Positions 55,250-64,000 of a DNA stretch of 64,000 nt are shown piece after piece (position 1 is the first letter of the stretch; every line of letters begins with the position of its first letter). Source of the stretch: Brevundimonas sp. M20. Lineage in GTDB: Bacteria > Pseudomonadota > Alphaproteobacteria > Caulobacterales > Caulobacteraceae. Location of the stretch: the NCBI RefSeq assembly GCF_006547065.1, contig NZ_CP041243.1:62001-126000 (forward strand). The letters run 5' to 3'. The position numbers and the translations under genes were made by a program. Under the pieces are notes generated by a model. It was not told where the DNA came from, made no database searches, and saw nothing but the letters and a program-made list of their open reading frames with translations.

Positions 55250-57025
55250 TCAGGCCGCGTCCCGTTCCGTATCCGGGCCCGTGTCGGGAGGTGTCGGGTG
55301 GATGGCCTTGTCCAGCGCCGCATACAGCCTTGCGGGCTCCAGAGGCTTGGCCAGCCAGTCGTTCATCCCCGCCGCATGGCAGGCCGCGATCTGGGCCGCC
55401 TCGGTCCCGGCGCTGAAGCCGATGACAGGAACGGCCGCATTGATCCCCTCCGAGGCGCGCAGCCGTCGCGTCGTTTCATTGCCGTCGATGCCGGGCATGT
55501 TCACGTCCATCAGAACCACGTCGAACGTCCGGGTCGCCAGCGCCTCCAGCGCCATGTGCCCGTCGCTGGCCGTGACCAGTTCGACGTCCAGCGGCTGCAG
55601 CACCAGCGACAGGGTCCGGCGGTTGATCTCATGGTCATCGACGGCCAGCACCCGCAGGCGACGATCCAGCCGCGGCGAGGCCGTGTCGGCTTCGGTCTGA
55701 GCGGCCACGGCCACGCCGGTCGGCAGGCTCAGGGACAGGGTGAAGGCGGCGCCTTCTCCGGCCACGCTGGCGGCGGTCAGTTCTCCGCCCATCAGGCGGG
55801 CCAGATCGCGGCTGACCACCAGCCCCAGCCCGGTCCCGCCATAGGTCCGCGCCACTTCAGCCGAGCCTTGCGCGAAGGGCGTGAACAGCCGGCTCATGGC
55901 CTCGGGCGCTATGCCCGTGCCCTGGTCCCGCACCGTCAGGGTCACGGTCCGGCGCTCGCCCTCCCCCTCGACCGTGGCCTCCAGCGCCACCACGCCTTTC
56001 TCTGTGAACTTGATCGCATTCGAGATCAGGTTGTTCAGGATTTGCCGCAGCCGGTACGGATCGCCCTTGAGCCACAGCGCCTCGCCGTCGCCCGGCGCCG
56101 TCAGGGTCAGCCCCTTCTCCTTCGCCGGCGCGCTCCAGAACCGCGCCGTGTCGGCCAGCAGGGCGCTCAGGTCGAAGTCCCGGGTTTCCAGCGTCATCGC
56201 CCGCGCCTCGATCTTCGAGTGGTCCAGCAGGTCGTTCAGCATCCCCGTCATCAGCCGCCCGGCGTCGATGATCAGGTCCGCCGTCTCGGGCGTGGCCTCG
56301 GGCCGGTCACCGTGGCGGATCACATGCGCGCCCGCCAGAATGGCGCTGACCGGCGTGCGAAGCTCATGGCTGACGATGGCGGCCATGGCGGCGCGATCGG
56401 CCATCGCCGCCTCTGCCTGCTCCAGCCGCACGCTCGCCTCGCCCAGCGCGGCGATCTCGGCCATCCGCGCCGCGTGCACCCGGCTCCAGACGCTCAGAAT
56501 GGCCCCGAAGAACAGCAGCACGCACCCGAACAACAGAGGCAGTTCGCCCGTACCTCCGTTCAGCCAGCGGGTCACCGGCATGGCCACCAGAGCCGCCGCA
56601 TAGGGGGTCGTGCCGATCAGGAACAGGATCCGGCTCTCGATGCCGGAGGCCAGGTTGTTGATCGTTCCTCCGACGACGATCAGCACCGCCGTCGTCGACA
56701 GGATCTGGTCGCCGCTGCTCCAGATCACCACCGCCGCGCCCGCATGAATTCCGGCCATCAGCGCGGTTGAGCCGATCGCGGGCAGCATGACCGCATGCCG
56801 CTCGACCTCGGGCCCGGCCCCCGCGCGGAACGGCGCCAGGGCCCACCACTCCAGCACCTGAACCGCCGCGGTCAACGCCAGCCAGGGGCCGATCAGCGGG
56901 CTCCATCCTGCGGCGTGCAGCATCCAGCAGATCATCGCGCCGAGAATGATGCGCACCAGAACCTGCCCCCGCCGCTCGCGCGCGCTGGTGGTCAGATGGG
57001 GGGCGATGGTGGCGTACAGACCCAT
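55250..57025 (-). CDS. Hybrid sensor histidine kinase/response regulator
   Basis: 591 residues. About five or six membrane helices (about 25-165) form the input, without a large periplasmic domain. HisKA carries His220 in VSHELRTPVSAI; HATPase_c has NLISNAIKFTEKG, DQGTGIAPEA and GGTGLGLVVS. The C-terminal receiver (about 455-575) has the phospho-acceptor Asp507 in VVLMDVNMPG. There is no PAS or HPt domain, so it likely feeds a separate phosphotransferase. Input signal unknown; membrane-embedded sensing is likely. Confidence 0.92.
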   Translation of the reverse strand: MGLYATIAPHLTTSARERRGQVLVRIILGAMICWMLHAAGWSPLIGPWLALTAAVQVLEWWALAPFRAGAGPEVERHAVMLPAIGSTALMAGIHAGAAVVIWSSGDQILSTTAVLIVVGGTINNLASGIESRILFLIGTTPYAAALVAMPVTRWLNGGTGELPLLFGCVLLFFGAILSVWSRVHAARMAEIAALGEASVRLEQAEAAMADRAAMAAIVSHELRTPVSAILAGAHVIRHGDRPEATPETADLIIDAGRLMTGMLNDLLDHSKIEARAMTLETRDFDLSALLADTARFWSAPAKEKGLTLTAPGDGEALWLKGDPYRLRQILNNLISNAIKFTEKGVVALEATVEGEGERRTVTLTVRDQGTGIAPEAMSRLFTPFAQGSAEVARTYGGTGLGLVVSRDLARLMGGELTAASVAGEGAAFTLSLSLPTGVAVAAQTEADTASPRLDRRLRVLAVDDHEINRRTLSLVLQPLDVELVTASDGHMALEALATRTFDVVLMDVNMPGIDGNETTRRLRASEGINAAVPVIGFSAGTEAAQIAACHAAGMNDWLAKPLEPARLYAALDKAIHPTPPDTGPDTERDAA

Positions 57026-57127
57026 GGAAACTCTCTCCCTGGGTCAACCTTTACCGCACCGCACCCAAACGATTGGTAACCGTGGTTGTTGAGTTTGAAG
57101 AAATTCGCGTCTGTCTCGTTAGCGCTC

Positions 57128-60037
57128 TCAGTGCGCCTCGTCCCAGTTCGTCGCCGCCCGGGCGTCCACCACCAGCGGCACCGACAGGGCCACGGCGGGT
57201 TCGGCCGCGCCCTCCATCACGCGTTTGATCTCGACGATCGCCCGCTCCGCCAGTCCTTCGGGGCATTCGAACACCAGTTCGTCGTGCACCTGCAGCAGCA
57301 TCTTCACCTCTGACAGGCCGGCGGCCTCCAGAGCGGCGGGCATGCGGATCATGGCGCGGCGGATGATGTCGGCGGCGGCGCCCTGGATGGGGGCGTTGAT
57401 GGCGGCGCGTTCGCCGAACTGGCGCTCGGCGCCCGACTTGGAGTGGATGGCCGGGATGTGGATGCGGCGGCCGAAGACGGTCGAAACCGTCCCCGTCTCG
57501 CGCACCTGCGCCTTCGTCGCGTCCATATAGGCGCGGATGCCGGGGAAGCGCTCGAAATAGGTCTTGATGTAGGCTCCGGCCTCGCCCTGGTCGATGCCCA
57601 GCTGGGCGGCCAGACCGAAGGCGGAGATGCCGTAGACGATGCCGAAATTGATCGCCTTGGCGCGGCGGCGGGTCTCGGGGTCCATCTGGTCCAGCGGGAC
57701 GTTGAACATCTCGCTGGCGGTGGCGGCGTGAATGTCGAGGCCCGCCTTGAAGGCGCGCTTCAACTCCGGAATGTCCCCGATGTGGGCCAGCAGGCGCAGT
57801 TCGATCTGGCTGTAGTCGGCGCTGATCAGGACATTGCCCGGCCCGGCGATAAAGGCCTGACGGATCTGGCGGCCGGTGGCCGTGCGGATCGGGATATTCT
57901 GCAGGTTCGGATCGCTTGAGGCCAGACGGCCGGTCGTGGCGGCGGCCAGCTGATAGCTGGTGTGCACGCGGTCGGTCCGGTCGTCGGCGGCCTCGATCAG
58001 GGCGTCCGTATAGGTGCCTTTCAGCTTGGCCAGCTGGCGCCAGTCCAGCAGGACGCGCGGCAGTTCATGGGTCAGGGCCAGCTCTTCCAGCACGCTGGCG
58101 TCTGTGCCCCACTGGCCGCTGGCGGTCTTCTTGCCGCCGGGCAGATTCATCTCGCCGAACAGGATGTCGCCCAGCTGTTTGGGGCTGCCGATGTTGAACG
58201 GGTGCCCGGCCAGGTCGTGGGCCTTCTGCTCCAGCTCGGCCATTTTCAGCCCGAACTCGCTGGACAGGGCGCGCAGACGGACGGGATCGACCCGGACCCC
58301 CTCGCGCTCCATCGCCGCCAGCGTCGCGGGCATGCCGCGCTCCAGCGTCTCATAGACGGTGACCAGCCCCTGCTCCGCCAGCTGCGGCTTGAGGATGCGC
58401 CACAGACGCAGGGTCACATCGGCGTCCTCGGCCGCATACTGCGTCGCCGGCTTCAGTTCGATATGCTTGAAGGACTTCTGGTTCTTGCCCGTGCCGCAGA
58501 CCGCCTTGAACGGGATCGGCTCGTGGCCGAGGTGAAGGCGGGACAGCTCGTCCATCCCGTGCCCGTGCAGCCCGCCCTCGAGCACATAGCTGATCAGCAT
58601 GGTGTCGTCGTAGGGCGCGACGGTGATCCCGCGCCCGGCCATGACGGCGATGTCGTATTTGATGTTCTGGCCGACCTTCAGGACCGCAGGGTTCTCCAGC
58701 AGGGCTTTGAGGCGGCCCAGAGCCGTCGCCTTGTCGATCTGGACGATGGGCTCGCGCGTATCGACCGCGTCGCCGAAGTCCAGACCCCCGCCGCCCGCCG
58801 GCGGCTCCAGCTCATGGGTCAGGGGAACGTAGCAGGCGTCGTTGGGCCCCAGCGCCAGCGATACGCCGCACAGGCCCGCATGGGTGGCGCTCAGGGCGTC
58901 CGTCTCGGTGTCGAAACCCACCACCCCGGCTTCGGTCGCGCGGGCGATGAAGGCGTCGAGCGCTTCAAGGGTCTGCACGACGACATAGGCCTCGTGGTCA
59001 AACGGCTGGACCGCAACGTCGGTCGAAACCGCCTGCGGGGCATAGCGGGGCGAGATGACGGGGGCGGTCATCGCCTTCGGTCGCGCCGCGAAGGCCGAAC
59101 CGTCCTTGGCCGGAGCCTTGCCGTCGCCGACACGGTTGCGAAGGCTGCGGAACTCCATCTGGTCCAGGAAGGCGCCCAGGATTTCCGGATCGGGATCGCG
59201 CACGGCGAAATCACTGATCGGCTCGGGCGCCGGCGCGTCGCAGTCCAGCTTCACCAGCTCGCGGCTCAACCGGATCTGGTCGGCGAAATTGATCAGGGTC
59301 TCGCGACGCTTGGGTTGTTTGATTTCACTCGCCCGGGCCAGCAGGGTGTCCAGATCGCCGTACTCGTCCAGCAACTGCGCCGCCGTCTTGGGCCCGATGC
59401 CCGGCGCGCCCGGGACGTTGTCGACGCTATCCCCGATCAGGGCCTGCAGGTCGATCATCTTCTCCGGACCGACACCGAACTTCTCAAAGACGGCGTCTTC
59501 CGCCAGCCGTCGGTCCTTCATCGGGTCCCACATCACCACAGACGGCCCGATCAGCTGCATCAGGTCCTTGTCGGACGACACGATCACGGCCTCGCCCCCG
59601 GCGTCCCGCGCCTTGCAGGCATAGGTCGCGATCAGGTCGTCCGCCTCGAAGCCGGGCAGTTCGACACAGTGCACGCCGAATGCCGCCGTCGCTTCACGCA
59701 CCAGCGGGAATTGTGGAACCAGATCCTCGGGAGGCGGCGGCCGGTGGGCCTTGTACTGATCGTACAGGCTGTTCCGGAACGTCTTCTCCGAATGGTCGAA
59801 GATAGCCACCAGATGGGTCGGCCCGTCCTCGCCCTTCATGTCCCGCAGCAGCTTCCACAGCATGTTGCAGTAGCCCTGCACCGCGCCCACCGGCAGGCCG
59901 TCCGACTTGCGCGTCAGGGGCGGCAGGGCGTGATAGGCGCGGAAAATGTAGGCCGAGGCGTCGATCATCCACAGGCGCACGGGGCCGCCTTCCACGGGCG
60001 TGTCAGGGGCGGTGGTCTCGGGCGTCGCGTCGGTCAT
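57128..60037 (-). CDS. polA: DNA polymerase I
   Basis: 969 residues with all three domains. The 5'-3' nuclease (about 20-330) shows MIDASAYIFRAYHALPPL, LPGFEADD and the GDSVDNVPGAPGIGPKTA helix-hairpin-helix. The 3'-5' proofreading domain keeps the DxE (GFDTETDALS), so editing is probably active. The polymerase domain has motif A (SADYSQIELRLLAHI), motif B (RRRAKAINFGIVYG) and motif C (QVHDELVFE). It acts in Okazaki-fragment processing and repair. Confidence 0.97.
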   Translation of the reverse strand: MTDATPETTAPDTPVEGGPVRLWMIDASAYIFRAYHALPPLTRKSDGLPVGAVQGYCNMLWKLLRDMKGEDGPTHLVAIFDHSEKTFRNSLYDQYKAHRPPPPEDLVPQFPLVREATAAFGVHCVELPGFEADDLIATYACKARDAGGEAVIVSSDKDLMQLIGPSVVMWDPMKDRRLAEDAVFEKFGVGPEKMIDLQALIGDSVDNVPGAPGIGPKTAAQLLDEYGDLDTLLARASEIKQPKRRETLINFADQIRLSRELVKLDCDAPAPEPISDFAVRDPDPEILGAFLDQMEFRSLRNRVGDGKAPAKDGSAFAARPKAMTAPVISPRYAPQAVSTDVAVQPFDHEAYVVVQTLEALDAFIARATEAGVVGFDTETDALSATHAGLCGVSLALGPNDACYVPLTHELEPPAGGGGLDFGDAVDTREPIVQIDKATALGRLKALLENPAVLKVGQNIKYDIAVMAGRGITVAPYDDTMLISYVLEGGLHGHGMDELSRLHLGHEPIPFKAVCGTGKNQKSFKHIELKPATQYAAEDADVTLRLWRILKPQLAEQGLVTVYETLERGMPATLAAMEREGVRVDPVRLRALSSEFGLKMAELEQKAHDLAGHPFNIGSPKQLGDILFGEMNLPGGKKTASGQWGTDASVLEELALTHELPRVLLDWRQLAKLKGTYTDALIEAADDRTDRVHTSYQLAAATTGRLASSDPNLQNIPIRTATGRQIRQAFIAGPGNVLISADYSQIELRLLAHIGDIPELKRAFKAGLDIHAATASEMFNVPLDQMDPETRRRAKAINFGIVYGISAFGLAAQLGIDQGEAGAYIKTYFERFPGIRAYMDATKAQVRETGTVSTVFGRRIHIPAIHSKSGAERQFGERAAINAPIQGAAADIIRRAMIRMPAALEAAGLSEVKMLLQVHDELVFECPEGLAERAIVEIKRVMEGAAEPAVALSVPLVVDARAATNWDEAH

Positions 60038-60082
60038 GGCGCGAACATAGGGGCGCCCGGCCTTCCAGTCACCGGGGCGTTG

Positions 60083-60553
60083 TCAGGAGATCCAGGTGTT
60101 CTCGCACTGGCCCGCCAGCGTCCAGCCGGCGATGCCCGAAACCACCCGGCAGCGCACGCCCATTCCGGCCAGCGGCCCGTGCAGGATGCCCGCCTCGATG
60201 GTCGCGCCGCGCCCGTCGTAGACCGGCTTCCGGAACTGCACCCACTGCACCCGGTCGCCCGGCTGATGCGGACGGTTCGGATCATAGGTGGTCGGGAAGC
60301 TGACGCCGTACCGGCTCCACTCGCAGACCGGCTTCCAGTCGCCGCCCTCGCTGAACAGCCACAAGGGCGGCGGGGTGTTGCCCGCACCGAACTGGTAGTG
60401 CCCCTTGGCCACCGCGGCGATCACCGCGCAGTCGTTCTGGTTGGCCGCCTGCTCGCCCTGCGTCCCGGGCAATCCGGGAAGCCCCGGTTCGCCGGGCGTG
60501 CTCACGCAACCGGCCAGAGCGACGAGGGCGGCGGACAGGGCGGCGATGCGCAT
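60083..60553 (-). CDS. Lipoprotein with short collagen-like tract
   Basis: 156 residues. Lipobox LAGC (Cys16). Directly after it comes GEPGLPGLPGTQGEQ, five Gly-X-Y triplets that may form a stalk. The mature domain (about 40-156) has four cysteines (NDCAV, KPVCEW, VRCRV, GQCEN) likely paired in disulfides, and aromatic-rich strands. Outer-membrane or surface lipoprotein of unknown role. Its start lies eight bases after the stop of the TPP-enzyme gene, so the two may be one transcript. Confidence 0.72.
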   Translation of the reverse strand: MRIAALSAALVALAGCVSTPGEPGLPGLPGTQGEQAANQNDCAVIAAVAKGHYQFGAGNTPPPLWLFSEGGDWKPVCEWSRYGVSFPTTYDPNRPHQPGDRVQWVQFRKPVYDGRGATIEAGILHGPLAGMGVRCRVVSGIAGWTLAGQCENTWIS

Positions 60554-60561
60554 GGCGGTTC

Positions 60562-62223
60562 CTACTTCGAACGCAGGCCGGTGATCGTCCGGGTGGGGGC
60601 GATGTCCTCGGCCGAGGTGATCAGGTGAACGACGGCGGGCCGTCCGGCGTTCCGGGCCGCGGCGAAGGCGGCGGGGAAGTCTTCGGTGCGTTCGCAACGC
60701 ACGCCGAATGCCCCGAACGCCTCGGCGTATTTCACGAAGTCGGGGTTCTTCAGATCGGTGGCCATGACCCGCTCCGCACCCGGATAGTGCGTCTCCTGAT
60801 GCATGCGGATGGTGCCGTAGGCGCCGTTGTCGACGATCACCGCCACCGCGTTGATGCCGTACTGGACCGCCGTGGCGATCTCCTGCCCGGTCATCAGGTA
60901 GTCGCCGTCGCCCGCGATGCAGACCACGTCGGTGTCGGGCAGGACGCTCTTGGCCGCCAGCGCCGCCGGATAGCCGTAGCCCATGGCGCCCGAGGTCGGG
61001 GCCAGCTGGGTGCGACGGGCGTTGTGGCGGTGGAAGCGGTGCAGCCAGGCGGCGAAGTTTCCGGCCCCGTTGGTCAGGATGGCTTCGGCGGGCAGAACCT
61101 CGGTGATGTGGCGGATCACCTCGCTCATGTTCACCGCGCCGGTGACGGTCACGGGCGCGATGAAGGCCTCATAGTCCGCGTGCGCCTCGGCGGCCTGGGC
61201 GTGCCAGTCGCGGCCCGGTTCTATGGTCGAGATCGCCAGCGCCGCCAGCGAGTTGTCGGCCACCCCGCCCAGCGCCGCCGGCCAGACGCGGCCGATCTCC
61301 TCGGCGCCCGGATGGCTGTGCACCAGCGTCTGCGCCGTGCCCTCGCGGGTCAGCAGGGTGTAGCCGAGGGTCGGGTTCTCCCCCAGCCGCGCGCCGATGG
61401 CGACGATCAGGTCCGCCGCCTTCACCCGCGCGATCAGCTTCGGATTGGGGCCGAGGCCCAGGTCGCCCGCATAGTTGGGGCGGTCGTTGGCGATCAGGTC
61501 CTTGCGGCGGAACGACAGGGCGACCGGCAGGCCCAGACGCTCGGCCCAGTCGCCGATGGCGGTGGTCGCCTCGTCGGTCCAGCCCGAACCGCCCAGCACC
61601 AGCAGGGGGCGCTCGGCCTTCGCCAGCCTCTCCGCCAGGGCGGCGATGAAGGCGGGGTCCGGCGCGGCCTTCGCCGGGACGACCGGGCGCATCGGGGCGG
61701 GGCCGCCGTCCTCATGCAGGATGTCCTCGGGCAGGGCGATGACCACCGGTCCCATCCGGCCCTGCAGGGCGGTCGAGAAGGCGCGCTCGACCACCTCGAC
61801 GGTGCGCGCGGGGCTTTCCAGCTCGGTCGCCCATTTGGCCAGTCCGCCGAATACCTCGCGGTAGTCGACCTCCTGGAAGGCGCCGCGGCCCCGGTCGGTC
61901 AGGGCGATCTGGCCGACGAACAGGATCATCGGGGTCGAGTCCTGATGCGCCGTGTGCACGCCGATGGAGGCGTGGGTCGCGCCCGGCCCGCGCGTGACCA
62001 TGCAGACGCCCGGCTTGCCGGTCAGCTTGCCATAGGCCTCGGCCATGTTGGCTGCGCCCGCCTCGTGGCGGCAGGCGATGACCTGAATCCGGTCCCGCAC
62101 ATCGGCCAGCGCGTCCAGCACGGCCAGATAGCTTTCTCCCGGCACGCAGAAGACGCGATCAATGCCGTTCACGATCAGGGTTTCGACAAGGCGGCGGGCG
62201 GCGGTATTCGCGGGCTGGGTCAT
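60562..62223 (-). CDS. Thiamine-pyrophosphate enzyme, acetolactate-synthase-like
   Basis: 553 residues with three domains of the TPP family. The catalytic Glu lies in CRHEAGAANMAEAYGK (about 52-67); the middle domain (about 195-325) has LLVLGGSGW; the C-terminal PP domain has GDGDYLMTGQEIATAVQYGINAVAVIVDNG for Mg-TPP. It lacks clear features of ilvB-specific regulation and has no small subunit next to it, so it may be a decarboxylase or carboligase of another 2-oxo acid. Cytosolic. A secreted lipoprotein gene follows. Confidence 0.87.
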   Translation of the reverse strand: MTQPANTAARRLVETLIVNGIDRVFCVPGESYLAVLDALADVRDRIQVIACRHEAGAANMAEAYGKLTGKPGVCMVTRGPGATHASIGVHTAHQDSTPMILFVGQIALTDRGRGAFQEVDYREVFGGLAKWATELESPARTVEVVERAFSTALQGRMGPVVIALPEDILHEDGGPAPMRPVVPAKAAPDPAFIAALAERLAKAERPLLVLGGSGWTDEATTAIGDWAERLGLPVALSFRRKDLIANDRPNYAGDLGLGPNPKLIARVKAADLIVAIGARLGENPTLGYTLLTREGTAQTLVHSHPGAEEIGRVWPAALGGVADNSLAALAISTIEPGRDWHAQAAEAHADYEAFIAPVTVTGAVNMSEVIRHITEVLPAEAILTNGAGNFAAWLHRFHRHNARRTQLAPTSGAMGYGYPAALAAKSVLPDTDVVCIAGDGDYLMTGQEIATAVQYGINAVAVIVDNGAYGTIRMHQETHYPGAERVMATDLKNPDFVKYAEAFGAFGVRCERTEDFPAAFAAARNAGRPAVVHLITSAEDIAPTRTITGLRSK

Positions 62224-62322
62224 GGAGGCGATCTAGCAGACTGCGCGATGCATTGACCATGCAACCGCACGGCCACGCTTGCGTTTACGGCGCAGGTTCA
62301 ACGTTTCCCCGGAGACTTTCCC

Positions 62323-62460
62323 ATGAAAAAGATCATCGCCCTGACCATCGTCGCCGCCGCCCTGGCCGTTTCGGCCTGCAACACCGTCTCGGGCGTCGGC
62401 CGTGACGTGTCCGCCGCCGGCAGCGCCGTCACCACCGGCGCCGAACGCGCGAAGAACTGA
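62323..62460 (+). CDS. Entericidin-like small lipoprotein
   Basis: 45 residues, easily missed because of its length. MKKIIALTIVAAALAVSAC is a lipoprotein signal with Cys19; the mature 27 residues (NTVSGVGRDVSAAGSAV, then TTGAERAKN) are the entericidin A/B pattern. GGAG lies upstream. Such lipoproteins are linked to stationary phase or membrane stress; here there is a single copy rather than the antidote-toxin pair of E. coli. A strong hairpin follows 24 bases after the stop. Confidence 0.85.
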   Translation: MKKIIALTIVAAALAVSACNTVSGVGRDVSAAGSAVTTGAERAKN

Positions 62461-62480
62461 TCCTTCGGATCGCGCGAATG

Positions 62481-62512
62481 AAAAGGCCCGCCGGTGCGTC
62501 CGGCGGGCCTTT
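62481..62512. terminator. Bidirectional terminator between entericidin gene and truA
   Basis: GGCCCGCCGG-TGCGT-CCGGCGGGCC, a perfect 10-bp stem with a 5-nt loop, with AAAA before and TTT after, lying between convergent genes. It can terminate both. Confidence 0.9.
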
Positions 62513-62525
62513 GTGTTTCTGCGCC

Positions 62526-63263
62526 TCAATACACCACGCCGGTCAGATACAGGCCGTCCGACGGGGCCACGGGGCCACAGGCGGCGCGGTCCTTCGCCTC
62601 CAGCGCCCTGGCCACATCCTCCACCGTCCAGCGGCCCAGCCCGACCTCGCACAGCGTCCCGGTCATCGAGCGCACCTGCCGGTGCAGGAAGCTGCGCGCC
62701 TCGAACACCAGATGCACCTCCTCGCCAACGCGGGTGACGCGGGCCACGTCCAGCGTCTTCTCCGGCGACTTCGACTGACAGTTCACATCGCGGAAGGTGG
62801 TGAAGTCGTGCAGGCCCACCAGCGTCTGCGCCGCCGCGTGCATGGCTTCGGCGTCCAGCGGCTTCTTCACATGCCAGACCCGACCCAGATCCAGCGCCGG
62901 GCGGCCCGGGCGGTTCAGGATGCGATACAGGTATTTGCGCCCGGTGGCCGAGAAGCGGGCGTGCCACTCGTCATCGACCGCCACACAGTCCAGCACCGAC
63001 ACCGCCTCGGTGATCAGGTGGGCGTTCATGGCGTTCATGACCGTGTGCTCGGGCCAGTCCTTCTCCAGATCGAAGCTGACCACCTGACCGGTCGCATGGA
63101 CGCCGGTGTCGGTGCGACCCGCCGCCGCCAGCCGGATGGTCTGGCCCGAGAAGGCCTTGATCGCCGCCTCCAGCGCGCCCTGCACGGTCGGCTGTCCGGC
63201 CTGCACCTGAAAGCCGTTGTAGCCCGAGCCGTCGTATTCAACGGTCAGCCGGTAGCGGGGCAT
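62526..63263 (-). CDS. truA: tRNA pseudouridine synthase A
   Basis: 245 residues. It begins [21 protein letters not shown]; the catalytic Asp52 lies in AAAGRTDTGVHATGQV. Later KYLYRILNR and FLHRQVRSMTGTL are family motifs. It makes pseudouridine at 38-40 of the anticodon arm. The ATG overlaps the fmt stop by one base (TGATG), the usual def-fmt-truA arrangement. The longer open frame upstream lies within fmt. Confidence 0.96.
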   Translation of the reverse strand: MPRYRLTVEYDGSGYNGFQVQAGQPTVQGALEAAIKAFSGQTIRLAAAGRTDTGVHATGQVVSFDLEKDWPEHTVMNAMNAHLITEAVSVLDCVAVDDEWHARFSATGRKYLYRILNRPGRPALDLGRVWHVKKPLDAEAMHAAAQTLVGLHDFTTFRDVNCQSKSPEKTLDVARVTRVGEEVHLVFEARSFLHRQVRSMTGTLCEVGLGRWTVEDVARALEAKDRAACGPVAPSDGLYLTGVVY

Positions 63264-64000
63264 CAGGCCAGAACCGTTCCGGCGGGCAGGCTGAACCCAC
63301 GCAGCATCTCGTCCGCCGCCTGCTGGGCCTTGCCCTCGCGCTGAACGCGGATCAGGCGCACGGCGCCCTCGCCGCAGGCGATACGCAAGCCGTCGCCGTC
63401 CAGCACCGTTCCGGGCGCCCCCGATCCCTCGGTCAGACCTGACAACAGCGCCTTGATCCGCACCGGCCCCTCGACGCCGGGCGCCTCGAACCAGGCGCCG
63501 GGGAAGGGCGACAGGCCGCGAATGTGAGCGTCCACCTCGGCGGCGGAGCGGGACCAGTCGATGCGGGCCTCGGCCGGGGTGATCTTGCGGGCATAGGTCG
63601 GCTCCCCGACCTGCGGCGTGCCCGCGGCGCCGCCGCGGTCGATGGCGGCCAGCGCACGCGGCCACAGGCTGGCGCCGGTGTGCGACATGCGTTCCGACAG
63701 GGTGGCGGCGGTGTCGTCGGAATGGATGTCCATGATCTCGGACAGCAGGACGTCACCCTCGTCCAGACCTTCGCTCATCCGCATGATCTGTACGCCTGTC
63801 TGTTTGTCCCCGGCCATGATGGCGCGCTGGATCGGGGCGGCGCCGCGCCACCGGGGCAGCAGCGAGCCGTGCAGGTTGAAACAGCCCAGACGCGGCGCCT
63901 CCAGCACCTCCGTCTTCAGAATCTGGCCGTAGGCGACCACGCAGGCCGCATCCAGATCGAGGCTCTGGAAGTCGGCGATGGCCTCGGGCGACTTCATGGA
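63263..64000 (-). CDS. fmt: Methionyl-tRNA formyltransferase (5' end outside window)
   Basis: About 245 C-terminal residues of a protein near 310; the frame is open past the window end, so the ATG at 63997 is internal. Visible are [14 protein letters not shown], the catalytic [21 protein letters not shown] and [13 protein letters not shown] segments and the C-terminal OB-like domain ([16 protein letters not shown]). It formylates initiator Met-tRNA. truA follows with a one-base overlap; def probably lies beyond the window. Confidence 0.95.
   Translation of the reverse strand, partial: SMKSPEAIADFQSLDLDAACVVAYGQILKTEVLEAPRLGCFNLHGSLLPRWRGAAPIQRAIMAGDKQTGVQIMRMSEGLDEGDVLLSEIMDIHSDDTAATLSERMSHTGASLWPRALAAIDRGGAAGTPQVGEPTYARKITPAEARIDWSRSAAEVDAHIRGLSPFPGAWFEAPGVEGPVRIKALLSGLTEGSGAPGTVLDGDGLRIACGEGAVRLIRVQREGKAQQAADEMLRGFSLPAGTVLA

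Noticed and set aside
57962..60628. A very long plus-strand open frame opposite polA
   Set aside because: It mirrors the codon phase of polA in GC-rich DNA; its product is low in hydrophobic order, rich in Gly/Arg/His/Gln, and has no ribosome site. The minus-strand frame carries all polymerase motifs.
60562..62223. Calling the TPP enzyme ilvB/acetolactate synthase
   Set aside because: No regulatory small subunit adjoins it and substrate-specific residues cannot be confirmed by eye, so only the family is given.

Overview
The window is a gene-dense, GC-rich stretch of what looks like a chromosome of a Caulobacteraceae-type alphaproteobacterium, most like Brevundimonas or Caulobacter. The evidence is the 180-kDa NAD-glutamate dehydrogenase, the dnaK-dnaJ-dapB order, the tsaB-rimI-fur-miaB-phoH-ybeY-lnt run, a globin-coupled chemoreceptor, SinR-like XRE proteins, and codon use heavy in G/C at third positions. 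Genus is inferred from gene content only. I saw no tRNA, rRNA, CRISPR array, insertion sequence or prophage. Both ends cut genes: gdhZ on the left and fmt on the right.

Layout. 1-5 kb: gdhZ end, universal stress protein, Nfu-type Fe-S scaffold, two XRE regulators. 4.8-11.5 kb: tightly packed RNA-modification, ribosome-maturation and envelope cluster (tsaB, rimI, fur, miaB, phoH, ybeY, lnt, XRE). 11.5-20.7 kb: a lipoprotein with a toxin-like domain, coaBC-dut, dapB, dnaJ, dnaK, a globin-coupled methyl-accepting protein. 20.7-29 kb: ahcY behind a perfect 20-bp palindrome, an unknown 373-residue protein, a TonB receptor with a Fur-like box, a HIG1-type protein with cobalamin adenosyltransferase, etfBA. 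29-38 kb: small membrane and SUKH proteins, a paired active/degenerate amidohydrolase operon, YaiI and ArfB, an EF-hand lipoprotein, ubiE-ubiB. 38-46 kb: Crp/Fnr regulator, phhB-SDR, Gre factor, a three-gene small membrane stress module, FAH-type hydrolase with zeta GST, M23 endopeptidase. 46-57 kb: the complete ydbH-ynbE-ydbL lipid-bridge operon, kynA, trmD-rplS, YhiN-like flavoprotein, hybrid histidine kinase. 57-64 kb: polA, a TPP enzyme, an entericidin missed by length-filtered ORF calling, truA-fmt.

Most notable non-coding signals. (1) A roughly 42-bp dispersed element occurs five times (2936, 3596, 14372, 22279, 53964), always just after a stop codon and in the sense of that gene. Its central five-pair stem changes sequence between copies while staying paired around a constant GCG loop, so it looks like a selected RNA structure at mRNA 3' ends. 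(2) Two large stem-loops built from tandem GGGATTA-like or GAATTAG-like units sit directly against the start codons of yaiI and the FAH hydrolase, which then lack a Shine-Dalgarno. (3) Perfect operator-like palindromes precede ahcY and the XRE gene at 4365. Most genes are housekeeping; the least understood proteins are the toxin-like lipoprotein (11469-11999), the pseudo-amidohydrolase (32098-33450) and the 373-residue protein (22388-23509).
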